DNA of 64,000 nt, taken from the NCBI RefSeq assembly GCF_002102355.1, contig NZ_LQPT01000104.1, forward strand, positions 83,769 through 147,768, in the 5' to 3' direction. This DNA is from Mycobacterium sherrisii (GTDB lineage: Bacteria > Actinomycetota > Actinomycetes > Mycobacteriales > Mycobacteriaceae). Each line of letters starts with the position of its first letter. The first letter of the stretch is position 1. Below are positions 8,142-15,961 of the stretch, one piece after another. Under the pieces are notes generated by a model. That model was not told the DNA's origin. It did not search any database and saw only the letters and a list, made by a program, of their open reading frames with translations. The position numbers and the translations under genes are program-made.

Positions 8142-9110
8142 ATGAAGCGAACTGATCTCAGCGGACTCGACGTCTCCGCGCAGGGCTTGGGTTGCATGGG
8201 AATGAGCGAGTACTACGGAGCCTCGGACTGGGACACCAACATCGCGACCATCCATCGGGCCATCGAGTTGGGCGTAACGCTGTTTGACACCGCCGATCAA
8301 TACGGCTCCGGCCACAACGAGGTGTTGGTGGGGCGCGGCGTCGCCGGTCGACGCGACAGTGTCCAAATCGCCACCAAATTCGGGATCGACCGCAGCAGCG
8401 GTGACGACCGGCGGGTCTACCGCGGCGATCCGCCGTATGTGAAACGGTCCTGCGAGTCCTCGCTGCTTCGCCTCGGAATCGACCACATCGACTTGTACTA
8501 CCTGCACCGGCCCCCGCAAAACGCCGAGATCGAGGACACCGTCGGTGCCATGGGTGAACTGGTCGCCGAAGGTAAGGTGCGATTCCTGGGCCTCAGCGAA
8601 GTCAGCGCCGAGCTGCTGCAGCGCGCCCACGCCGTGTATCCGATCGCCGCCGTGCAAAGCGAATACTCGCTGTGGACCCGCGAAGTCGAGCAGGTGACCC
8701 CGGTCATGGCCGAACTCGGGGTCGGCCTCGTGCCGTATTCACCTTTGGGACGGGGCTTTCTGACTGGAGCGGTCCAGGCCACGGCGCTGGATCCCACCGA
8801 CTTCCGCGCCCGCAACCCCCGATTCACCGGTGATGCGGCCAAGCAAAACCAGGTGATCGCCGATACCGTGCGCCACGTGGCAGAGCGGCTCGGTGTGCTG
8901 CCCGCTCAGGTCGCCCTGGCCTGGGTCTACGCCCAGGCCCCCCGACTGGGGGTTCCCGTCGTGCCGATCCCAGGCACCCGGCACGCCAATCGGCTCGAAC
9001 AGAACGTCGCCGCCCTGGACATCGACCTCGATGAGGACGCGCTTGCCCAGCTGCAGCCGCTGAGCGACCTCGTGGTCGGTGGACGCTACGCCGACCACGG
9101 CGTGCGCTGA
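8142..9110 (+). CDS. aldo/keto reductase
   Basis: 322 residues. The ATG at 8142 follows GAGAGGAACCGGC; an in-frame ATG at 8070 would add 24 unconserved residues. TIM-barrel AKR features: GLGCMGMSEYYG near the N-terminus, the DTADQYG motif with catalytic Asp and Tyr, the Lys in QIATKFG, and the His in YYLHRPP. The C-terminal cofactor segment VPIPGTRHANRLEQNV suggests NADPH use. It reduces an aldehyde or ketone; the substrate is unknown. It lies downstream of the repeated dyad motif, near the two-component genes. Confidence 0.9.
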   Translation: MKRTDLSGLDVSAQGLGCMGMSEYYGASDWDTNIATIHRAIELGVTLFDTADQYGSGHNEVLVGRGVAGRRDSVQIATKFGIDRSSGDDRRVYRGDPPYVKRSCESSLLRLGIDHIDLYYLHRPPQNAEIEDTVGAMGELVAEGKVRFLGLSEVSAELLQRAHAVYPIAAVQSEYSLWTREVEQVTPVMAELGVGLVPYSPLGRGFLTGAVQATALDPTDFRARNPRFTGDAAKQNQVIADTVRHVAERLGVLPAQVALAWVYAQAPRLGVPVVPIPGTRHANRLEQNVAALDIDLDEDALAQLQPLSDLVVGGRYADHGVR

Positions 9111-9189
9111 CCGCGCGGTACGCACGGGACGAGAAGACGCCCGCATGAGGCGGTTTTCGACACCGAAGACGTCGAGGCCGGCGGCTTCC

Positions 9190-9342
9190 TCACTGACGGG
9201 TTCAGAACGGGCCGTCACCGCCGAAACGCCGTCGGGGCGACTGGGTGTGCGCGAGCGACATCACCGCGGCCGCTGTCTACGTCGCCGCGACGAAAGCCCT
9301 TGGGTGACAGGGGAGTACATCACCGTTTCCAGCCCGCAACGC
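9190..9342 (+). pseudogene. remnant of a short-chain dehydrogenase C-terminus (two frameshifts)
   Basis: Three consecutive frames together read like an SDR tail: AVTAETPSGRLGVRE up to 9255, an extra base, then DITAAAVYVAATKALG (9257-9304), a missing base, then VTGEYITVS from 9304. Family tails read xTPxGRxGxPEDIAAAVxYLA...VTGExxxVDGG. The N-terminal Rossmann part is absent. This is a decayed gene left between the reductase and the SnoaL-like gene. Confidence 0.65.
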
Positions 9343-9365
9343 TGCGCTGACGATAAGGAAACCGT

Positions 9366-9791
9366 ATGACCACCACTCCGTCGGGACCCACTGCCGGACA
9401 GGTCGTCCAGCACTATCTCGACGTCTTCTTCAGCCACGACGTCGACAAGACGCTGCAGTGCCTGACCGACGACGTCAGCTGGCACGTGCAAGGCGCACCG
9501 GACGTCCCCACCACTGGCGCGCGCCGCGGCAAGGCGCAGGTCCGAGAGTGGCTCGCCCTGTTCCCCAAGCATTTCCGGCCGCTCAGCTTCCGCATCCACC
9601 GGATCTTCGAGAGCGGCCACGAGGTCGTGGTCATCGGGCACTTCAGTCACCGAATCATCGACACCGGAAACGAATTCACCAGCGACTTCGCCGCCGTGTG
9701 CAGCGTCCGTGACGGCAAGCTCGACTCCTACAGCTTTCTCGAGGACTCCTTCGGGCTCTGGCAGGCGTTTCAGCATCCCACCCCGACCTAG
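9366..9791 (+). CDS. SnoaL-like (NTF2 fold) protein
   Basis: 141 residues, ATG after GATAAGGAAACCGT. The pattern is that of SnoaL/NTF2-like small enzymes: an N-terminal helix QVVQHYLDVFFSHDVDKTLQ, then DDVSWHVQG, a central GKAQVREWLALFPKHF and C-terminal strands FAAVCSVRDGKLDSYSFLEDSF. Such proteins include isomerases, cyclases and hydrolases of small organic molecules, but many are uncharacterised. It lies between an SDR remnant and the sensor kinase. Confidence 0.8.
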   Translation: MTTTPSGPTAGQVVQHYLDVFFSHDVDKTLQCLTDDVSWHVQGAPDVPTTGARRGKAQVREWLALFPKHFRPLSFRIHRIFESGHEVVVIGHFSHRIIDTGNEFTSDFAAVCSVRDGKLDSYSFLEDSFGLWQAFQHPTPT

Positions 9792-9800
9792 CTGCCATCT

Positions 9801-9832
9801 CTCGATATCCTTGGACCTCGATATCCTTGGAC
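9801..9832. repeat. perfect tandem duplication of 16 bp
   Basis: CTCGATATCCTTGGAC at 9801-9816 is repeated exactly at 9817-9832, just after the SnoaL-like gene. It looks like a replication-slippage event in non-coding DNA. Confidence 0.95.
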
Positions 9833-9975
9833 TCTGTAACGGGCTGCGGCGGTGCGCGATACAGGATGCGTCGAGTGACGCGGCGGCGACCGACTGACCT
9901 CGGAGCAGTGAGGCGCACGCCCTCGTGTTTGGCCGGGGAAGTGTAGGCTGGCGCGCCTAAGAGAAGGATCCCGGC

Positions 9976-11115
9976 ATGGTTGTCGAAAATTGCTCCTGGC
10001 GCTCCGGTGAGCCATCCTCGCTGGTGGTCGAACACGTCCTTGCTGTCGCCCCTCAACCGGTATTCGTGGTCGACGACGCTGGCAGAGTTCTGTTCGCCAA
10101 TCCCGCTGCGGCCCATGGCTTCGGATACCAGGACGCCCACGAAATGCAGGGTCGACTCAGCCACCAGACGTGGCACCATAGCCGTCCCGACGGGACGGCC
10201 TATCCGGCGACCGAATGTCCACTGTTGGCCGCCGCACACCAAGGAGAGCCGGCGCACGGCTGCTACGAATGGTTCATCCGCGCCGACGGGTCGATGTTCC
10301 CGACGACGTGGCGGTGCGCACCTATCGAGATCGCCGGCCGATTAGGTGCGGTCTTCACCTTCACTGACCTGACGGAACGACATGCTGCCGAAGAAGCCAA
10401 CCGCGCCCGCGACGCCGCGGAAATTCGCGCCGCGGAATCGCTTGCCGCCCAACGCCGAATGTTGGAGGCGACCACGGTTGCGCGTCAGCAGATCGCCCGA
10501 GACCTGCATGACGGCGCCCAGCAACGATTGATCAATCTACTCATTCAGCTTCAGTTGACGCGCGAGTATTTACCGCCCGCCGAAGACGTCGGTGCGCAAC
10601 TGTTGGAGACGGCCGTGCTGGAGGCGAAGGCGGCCATCAACGATCTGCGCGAGCTCGCCGCGGGCATCCACCCGTCGATCCTGACCACCCGAGGGCTCGT
10701 TCCAGCCATTCGGGCCCTCGCCGCACGCACCCCTGTCGTTACCCGCGTATCGGCCGAAATCGCCGACCGACCGGCACCGCAAATCGAAGTGAGCGCGTAC
10801 TTCATCGTCGCCGAAGCGTTGACTAACGTGGTCAAACACGCTCGCGCGACATCCGCGTCGATCCATATTGCTGGTGACACAGAGTCACTGCACCTGACCA
10901 TCTCGGATGACGGCGTCGGTAACGCCACCCGGAGCCCCGGTTTCGGGTTGGTAGCCATGGCGGACCGTGTCGGCGCCCTGGGCGGCACCCTCCGGATCGA
11001 ATCGCCTAGCGCCGGCGGCACAACGATCCACGTAGTGCTTCCGTGGCGGTTGGAGCCGGGCGGTGCCATCCATGCGCTCGATAGTCGAACCGGTCGAATC
11101 AGCTCAGGCTCATGA
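9976..11115 (+). CDS. PAS-domain sensor histidine kinase (HisKA_3/NarX-type)
   Basis: 379 residues, ATG after AGAAGGATCCCGGC. An N-terminal PAS domain (about residues 17-132, PQPVFVVDDAGRVLFANPA) is followed by a coiled linker and a HisKA_3 dimerisation domain with the phosphorylated His at H178 (ARDLHDGAQQRL). The HATPase has an N-box (EALTNVVKHA) and G-boxes (DDGVGN, GFGLVAMADR). No transmembrane segment is apparent, so it is probably a cytosolic sensor of a small ligand, redox state or gas. Its stop overlaps the response-regulator start (ATGA at 11112), marking them as a cognate pair. Confidence 0.92.
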   Translation: MVVENCSWRSGEPSSLVVEHVLAVAPQPVFVVDDAGRVLFANPAAAHGFGYQDAHEMQGRLSHQTWHHSRPDGTAYPATECPLLAAAHQGEPAHGCYEWFIRADGSMFPTTWRCAPIEIAGRLGAVFTFTDLTERHAAEEANRARDAAEIRAAESLAAQRRMLEATTVARQQIARDLHDGAQQRLINLLIQLQLTREYLPPAEDVGAQLLETAVLEAKAAINDLRELAAGIHPSILTTRGLVPAIRALAARTPVVTRVSAEIADRPAPQIEVSAYFIVAEALTNVVKHARATSASIHIAGDTESLHLTISDDGVGNATRSPGFGLVAMADRVGALGGTLRIESPSAGGTTIHVVLPWRLEPGGAIHALDSRTGRISSGS

Positions 11116-11762
11116 TCAACCTCGTTGTCGCGGACGATAATCCGATCATTCGCGAAGGTGTCACCCGAATTCTCGAGCGCGGCGGCATGAGCGTTGTGGC
11201 AGCAGCGGCTGACGCCGACGAGCTGCTCGAGAAGGTGGCCACACTTCGGCCCGACGTCGTCATCGCCGACATCGAGATGCCGCCTCACCGCGCCGAGGAC
11301 GGTCTGCAGGCAGCAGTCGCCATCCGTAAGTCCTACCCGGGTATCGGCGTGATCGTGCTGTCCCAATATCTCGAAGACGACTACGCACTGAGCCTGGTAG
11401 GTGACCGTCCCGAGGGCGTCGGCTATCTCCTCAAAGAGAAGATCGCGGATACGGACGTCGTCAACGACGCGGTGCGCAGGGTCGCCGCGGGAGAAGCGGT
11501 GTTGGACCCGGATGTCATCACACGACTGGTGCGTCGGCGCGGGCGCGGAACTGAATTGGAGTCGCTTACCCCGCGGGAACGCGACGTGCTGACCCTGATG
11601 GCTCAGGGCCGCTCGAACACGGGGATCGCCGAGGACCTCGTCGTCACCGTCGCCGCAGTCGAGCGCCACATCACCAACATCTTCGCCAAGTTGGGTCTCC
11701 AGCACGCCGGCACCACTCAACACCGCCGAGTGCTAGCGGTCCTCGCCTACCTGAAAAGCTAA
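11112..11762 (+). CDS. LuxR/NarL-family response regulator
   Basis: 216 residues. Receiver domain with acidic pair D8/D9 (VADDNPIIREGV), phospho-acceptor D53 (VVIADIEMP) and the conserved Lys in YLLKEK. The C-terminal LuxR-type helix-turn-helix begins ESLTPRERDVLTLMAQGRS and ends IFAKLGL. Partner of the kinase upstream (ATGA overlap). Its targets are unknown; the repeated GGGYTAGCCC dyads at 7907 and 12148, flanking this locus, are candidates because NarL-type proteins often bind short dyads. Confidence 0.94.
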   Translation: MINLVVADDNPIIREGVTRILERGGMSVVAAAADADELLEKVATLRPDVVIADIEMPPHRAEDGLQAAVAIRKSYPGIGVIVLSQYLEDDYALSLVGDRPEGVGYLLKEKIADTDVVNDAVRRVAAGEAVLDPDVITRLVRRRGRGTELESLTPRERDVLTLMAQGRSNTGIAEDLVVTVAAVERHITNIFAKLGLQHAGTTQHRRVLAVLAYLKS

Positions 11763-11780
11763 CCCCCACCTGCCATTCGG

Positions 11781-12122
11781 TTATCGGTCCGTGAACAGCG
11801 CACCGAGGTCAGCGTCGGCTATGCGGTCCTTGGCCACGAAGCGCACGCCGGGTACATCGGCAGCATCGGTGTCGGTTGAGACCACGAGCACCGCCAGCTC
11901 TGGGTGGCGGTGGCGCAGCCTGGCAGCGAGCTCGTAGCCGTCCGCATCTGGCAGGTGGACATCGATGAGTGCGCAGTCGGGGTGGTACCGGTCGACGGCC
12001 GCCACCCCGGAAGTGCCGTCCGCTGTCGCCGCGACGACGCTGAATCCCCGACGATTCAACAGGTTTCGGATCAGTGCCCGGAAACGCTCGTCATCGTCAA
12101 TGATCACGACAGTCGCGCCCAT
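11781..12122 (-). CDS. stand-alone receiver-domain protein
   Basis: 113 residues, convergent with the response regulator and 18 bp from it. It is a single receiver domain: IIDDDERF acidic cluster, phospho-acceptor Asp in CALIDVHLPDADG and a Lys in FVAKDRIADAD. There is no output domain, as in CheY/Spo0F-like single-domain regulators. It may compete for phosphate from the nearby kinase or relay it. The repeated 26-bp motif lies 26 bp upstream of its start. Confidence 0.85.
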   Translation of the reverse strand: MGATVVIIDDDERFRALIRNLLNRRGFSVVAATADGTSGVAAVDRYHPDCALIDVHLPDADGYELAARLRHRHPELAVLVVSTDTDAADVPGVRFVAKDRIADADLGALFTDR

Positions 12123-12147
12123 CTGACCATGCTCGGTCAGCGCGTCC

Positions 12148-12173
12148 GCACCGGGAATAGGGCTAGCCCCACA
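12148..12173 (-). promoter_or_regulatory. repeated GGGYTAGCCC-dyad motif, copy 2
   Basis: On the minus strand it reads TGTGGGGCTAGCCCTATTCC then CGGTGC, matching copy 1 at 7907-7931 at nearly every position. GGGCTAGCCC is a perfect dyad here. It sits 26 bp upstream of the receiver gene, in the promoter region. Confidence 0.5.
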
Positions 12174-12204
12174 CCATCATCGCGGCGGACGTTACGCCGG
12201 CCGA

Positions 12205-12220
12205 GTGGCGTTAGCCCCAC
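12205..12220 (-). promoter_or_regulatory. partial third copy of the dyad motif
   Basis: Minus strand GTGGGGCTAACGCCAC shares GTGGGGCTA with the two longer copies. It lies 32 bp further upstream of copy 2, so the receiver gene would have two sites. Confidence 0.3.
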
Positions 12221-12620
12221 GAGCCGCCGTGGTGGTGCCAGCTTGACAGACGAGCGCACCGTGGCGAGAAAGATCAGTCCTGTCGACACCATTTTTAGGC
12301 GAGCGGCGGTCACGAAGCTTGCTATTGACTACGGGGCGCGGCGCGCGCGGCTCCGGGGTCGGCAGACGCAGACGGTGACGGTGACGATCAGGACCAACGA
12401 AATGTGCGATCGGTAAGCCGACGCTGCGTGCCCGGCTGTTAGGTTATTGAGCGTCCAAGAAGCCATCTGCGCGCCTACCGCCGCAAGAAATAGAACACTC
12501 GTGGGCCCACGGCTTGGCCGCGGTGGTGAGTGTGCGGCACACGCGCACATCGACCATGATCGTTCTAAAAAATGCCTTTTGAAATGGAAATATGATGGCT
12601 GCGCGCGCATAGTGCCGCGT

Positions 12621-12704
12621 CTTCTTGGTGCGCTCAGGCCCAGCCGTCGCATCGAGTTTCGGCAAAACCTTGGCATCCAAACCTGTAACTGTTAGATTGG
12701 CCAC
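12621..12704 (-). pseudogene. possible N-terminal remnant of a ribbon-helix-helix (VapB/FitA-like) antitoxin
   Basis: From a GTG at 12704 the minus strand reads MANLTVTGLDAKVLPKLDA, very like the N-terminus of FitA/VapB antitoxins (MANLTVRGLD...). The resemblance stops after about 25 residues and no toxin gene follows. There is no ribosome-binding site. Probably a gene fragment; chance similarity cannot be excluded. Confidence 0.35.
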
Positions 12705-12705
12705 G

Positions 12706-12729
12706 TTAAACCAAATCTAGTTAGGTTAA
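12706..12729. promoter_or_regulatory. island palindrome site 1 (mce operon)
   Basis: Minus strand TTAACCTAAC, spacer TAG, then ATTTGGTTTAA: one base longer than the other copies. It ends 82 bp before the yrbEA start and also abuts the antitoxin remnant start. Confidence 0.55.
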
Positions 12730-12810
12730 GGCTTCAAAACGCACCCTGCACAGTTGCTGGCAACTGGTTGCGCACCGGAGCTTGAGGCTTGTCCGACAAG
12801 AAAGCACGCA

Positions 12811-13578
12811 ATGATTGTTCCGCATGTTGTCGCCCGACCGTTCCGCGGAATCGGTGGGTTCTTCGCGATGGCTCTGGACACATTCGTGCTGATACCGCAG
12901 AAGCCGTTCGCTTGGCGGGAGTTCCTGACGCAGTCCTGGTTCGTCGCGCGTGTGTCACTGCTGCCCACACTGATGTTGGCGCTGCCATTCACGGTGTTGT
13001 TGGTATTTACCTTCAACATCCTGCTGATCGAGTTCGGCGCCGCCGACTACTCCGGAACCGGCGCTGCGTACGGCACGGTAACGCAGTTAGGCCCAATCGT
13101 TACCGTGCTCGTCATCGCGGGGGCCGGTGCGACGGCGATGTGCGCGGACTTGGGTGCGCGCACCATCCGAGAAGAGTTGGACGCGTTGCGCGTGATGGGC
13201 ATCGACCCAATCCAGGCATTGGTAGTGCCACGGGTTCTTGCCGCCACATTCGTTGCTGTGTTGCTGTCCTCGGTCGTCATCCTGGTGGGCATCATCGGTG
13301 GCTTTTTCTTCTCTGTGTTCGTCCAGCACGTGACGCCGGGTGCATTCGCGGGCGGGATGACAATCATCACTCACCTAGCCGACGTCGTGATTGCGCTGAT
13401 CAAGGCTGGGCTCTTCGGCTTGGCGGCCGGGTTGATCGCTTGCTACAAGGGAATTTCGGTCGGTGGGGGACCCGCCGGGGTCGGCAACGCGGTGAACGAG
13501 ACGGTCGTGTTCACCTTTGTGGCGCTGTTCGCGATCAACATTCTGGCAAGCACGGTGGGGGTAGAGGCCACGCTATGA
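12811..13578 (+). CDS. yrbEA: YrbE-family (MlaE-like) permease A of an Mce transporter
   Basis: 255 residues from the ATG at 12811, matching the length and N-terminus of YrbE4A-type proteins (FRGIGGFFAMALDTF). An in-frame ATG at 12754 is judged too far upstream. It has several membrane segments and the family motif ADLGARTIREELDALRVMGIDP. With YrbEB it forms the inner-membrane permease of an ABC-type lipid importer; the ATPase (Mce-linked MceG/Mkl) is normally encoded elsewhere and is not in this window. Overlaps yrbEB by ATGA. First gene of a long operon with the island palindrome upstream. Confidence 0.95.
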   Translation: MIVPHVVARPFRGIGGFFAMALDTFVLIPQKPFAWREFLTQSWFVARVSLLPTLMLALPFTVLLVFTFNILLIEFGAADYSGTGAAYGTVTQLGPIVTVLVIAGAGATAMCADLGARTIREELDALRVMGIDPIQALVVPRVLAATFVAVLLSSVVILVGIIGGFFFSVFVQHVTPGAFAGGMTIITHLADVVIALIKAGLFGLAAGLIACYKGISVGGGPAGVGNAVNETVVFTFVALFAINILASTVGVEATL

Positions 13579-14429
13579 GCGTAGGGGTTGCTAGCGCACA
13601 ATTCGCGCGAGTTCACCGCAGGCTGCGCCGTTGGTCCGATGGCTGGGTTCGGCTGGGCGAGCAGACCCAGTTCTACGGGCAGACGCTGATCTCCATCGGT
13701 GATGTATTTCGGCGTTACCAGACCGAGTTGCTCCGTCTCATCGCCCAGATGGGTTTGGGTTCAGGCGCTTTGGCCGTCATCGGCGGCACCGTCGTCATTG
13801 TCGGCTTCTTGACGCTCACGACCGGTGCACTCGTGGCGGTCCAAGGCTACAACCAGTTCTCCCAGGTTGGGACTGAAGCTCTCACCGGCTTCGCATCGGC
13901 CTACTTCAACGTGCGACTGATCGCGCCACTGACCGCCGGGATCGGGCTGGCGGCGACAATCGGCGCCGGCGCGACAGCGCAGCTGGGCGCGATGCGCATC
14001 AATGAAGAAATCGATGCCTTGGAGGTGATGGGCATACGTTCGGTTGCCTACCTGGCGTCTACGAGAGTGATCTCCGGGATCATCGTGGTGATTCCGCTCT
14101 ACTGCGTCGCCGTGCTGATGTCCTTCTTGGCGGCACGATTTGGCACCACTTATGTCTACGGTCAGTCGACCGGCGTCTACGACCATTACTTCAACACCTT
14201 CTTGAGCCCGACCGACCTCATCTGGTCGTTCTTGTTGGCCGTGACGATGGCGATCGTCATCATGCTGGTCCACACCTATTACGGCTTCACGGCATCCGGC
14301 GGCCCCGCCGGTGTCGGTGAGGCGGTCGGGCGGGCTGTGCGTACGTCCCTAGTGGCCTCGGCGCTGGCTGTGCTCTTGGTCTCCCTGGCCATCTACGGCC
14401 AATCCGGCAACTTCAACCTGTCGGGATAA
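13575..14429 (+). CDS. yrbEB: YrbE-family permease B of an Mce transporter
   Basis: 284 residues. The start at 13575 makes an ATGA overlap with yrbEA; the same frame is open much further upstream but only as a shadow of yrbEA. Membrane segments are evident, plus the family motif AQLGAMRINEEIDALEVMGI and C-terminal HTYYGFTASGGPAGVGEAVG. It pairs with YrbEA as the permease. mceA starts 2-5 bp after its stop. Confidence 0.95.
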   Translation: MSVGVASAQFARVHRRLRRWSDGWVRLGEQTQFYGQTLISIGDVFRRYQTELLRLIAQMGLGSGALAVIGGTVVIVGFLTLTTGALVAVQGYNQFSQVGTEALTGFASAYFNVRLIAPLTAGIGLAATIGAGATAQLGAMRINEEIDALEVMGIRSVAYLASTRVISGIIVVIPLYCVAVLMSFLAARFGTTYVYGQSTGVYDHYFNTFLSPTDLIWSFLLAVTMAIVIMLVHTYYGFTASGGPAGVGEAVGRAVRTSLVASALAVLLVSLAIYGQSGNFNLSG

Positions 14430-14430
14430 C

Positions 14431-15930
14431 GTGATGGAATCCTCGCAAAAAGCGCGTCGCTTCCACCCCGGCTGGTGGACGCTGGTGCTAATCGCGGTCC
14501 TCGTTTGCTCTGTTGTGCTCAGCGCGGCGTTGTTCGCTGGAACGTTTCGCAGTTTCGTTCCCGTCACGCTCGCCTCCGGCCGGGCGGGGCTCGTGATGGA
14601 GGCCGGCGCGAAGGTCAAGATGCTCGGCGTTGCAGTAGGACGCGTGTCGAGGATCGAAGGAGGTCGACAGCCGGTACGCCTGCAGCTGGACATCGATCCC
14701 GATCAGGCCAGCCACATCCCGGCCAACGTTGAGGCAGAGATTCGGGCCACGACTGCGTTTGGCGCCAAATACGTGGAGCTGATCCCCCCCAGTCACCCCA
14801 GTTCCAAACATCTTGTAGCCGGCGCGGTCCTGCAGTCGCGGAACGTAAGTACCGAGGTGAACACCGTATTCGAAAGTCTGGTCGGGGTACTACATCAGAT
14901 CGACCCGTCAAAGCTCAACGCGGTCCTCGGCGCCATCGCGGATGGTGTGCGTGGCCAGGGCGGGCGAATTGGCCAGGCGACCACCGACGCCAATCAGGTT
15001 CTGCTGGCGGTCAATCCGCGTATGGACACCGTCGCTGCCAACTTCGGATCGCTGCAGGGGTTCAGCGACGCCTATGCCGCGGCGGCCAAGGACATCATGT
15101 CCACATTGGACGGCGCGAGCACCACAAGCACCACGATCACCAATGAGTCGAAAGCGTTGGATGCGTTGCTGCTCAACGTCATCGGATTCTCCCGAGACGC
15201 AGTTGACGTGATCGCCCCGAACGAGGGCAACCTCGTGAACACGGTCAACCTGCTAAGCCCGACGACCAGTCTGCTGCTGAAGTACAACCCCGAATACACC
15301 TGCTTGCTCGTGGGCTCGAAGTACTTCCTCGACAACGGCGGCTATACCGCCTTCGGCGGCAACGGAAGATCCGAAATCGCCGACGCCGCATTGTTGTTCG
15401 GCAAAGACCCTTACAAATTCCCGCAAAACCTGCCCATCGTGGCGGCCAAGGGTGGGCCGGGGGGAAAGCCAGGTTGCGGATCGCTGCCCGATGCCGCGAA
15501 ACAGTTCCCAGTACGGCAACTGGTGACCAACACCGGATGGGGAACCGGTCTCGACATCCGCCCCAACCCCGGCACAGGCCACCCCTTCTACATCAATTGG
15601 CTTCCCACTACCCGGGGTGTTCCCCAACCGCCGCGGGTGGGCGGCAACAGCGCGCCCGCAATTGGACCTGTGCCCTACCCTGGTGCGCCCCCCTACGGAG
15701 CGCCGTTGTTCGGAGCCGATGGGACACCGTTATGGGCGCCACCGCCGCCAGGCGCACCCCCACCGCCGGTCCCCGGAGTGTTGAACCCGCCACCGCCTTA
15801 CGGAACAGGGACCGGGCCCCCATCCCAACCGCTGCCGCAGGTGTCACCCGGTCCTGCCCCGCAGGCCCCGATCGACCCCGGGCCGGACGCCCCGTCGTCA
15901 CCTGCAGTAGAAGCACCGCCCGGACCGTGA
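14431..15930 (+). CDS. mceA: Mce-family protein MceA
   Basis: 499 residues (GTG at 14431; the ATG one codon later is equally possible). One N-terminal membrane segment (about 15-37, LVLIAVLVCSVVLSAALFAG), an MCE domain (about 40-120, GRAGLVMEAGAKVKMLGVAVGR), a helical region, and a long Pro-rich C-terminal tail from about residue 390. The MceA-F subunits assemble into a periplasmic tunnel that carries lipids or sterols toward the YrbE permease. Which numbered mce operon this is cannot be decided by eye; the YrbE proteins most resemble those of mce4, the sterol system. Confidence 0.93.
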   Translation: MMESSQKARRFHPGWWTLVLIAVLVCSVVLSAALFAGTFRSFVPVTLASGRAGLVMEAGAKVKMLGVAVGRVSRIEGGRQPVRLQLDIDPDQASHIPANVEAEIRATTAFGAKYVELIPPSHPSSKHLVAGAVLQSRNVSTEVNTVFESLVGVLHQIDPSKLNAVLGAIADGVRGQGGRIGQATTDANQVLLAVNPRMDTVAANFGSLQGFSDAYAAAAKDIMSTLDGASTTSTTITNESKALDALLLNVIGFSRDAVDVIAPNEGNLVNTVNLLSPTTSLLLKYNPEYTCLLVGSKYFLDNGGYTAFGGNGRSEIADAALLFGKDPYKFPQNLPIVAAKGGPGGKPGCGSLPDAAKQFPVRQLVTNTGWGTGLDIRPNPGTGHPFYINWLPTTRGVPQPPRVGGNSAPAIGPVPYPGAPPYGAPLFGADGTPLWAPPPPGAPPPPVPGVLNPPPPYGTGTGPPSQPLPQVSPGPAPQAPIDPGPDAPSSPAVEAPPGP

Positions 15931-15961
15931 CCATCACCACCATCGACAGAGGAACGACGCG

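Larger units (their letters stand above)
12123..12810. other. 688-bp region between the receiver gene and the mce operon
   Basis: Largely non-coding. It contains two dyad motifs (12148-12220), an AT-richer stretch at about 12560-12730, a possible antitoxin remnant on the minus strand (12621-12704), and a copy of the island-wide palindrome (12706-12729). Other open frames here look spurious. Confidence 0.5.
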
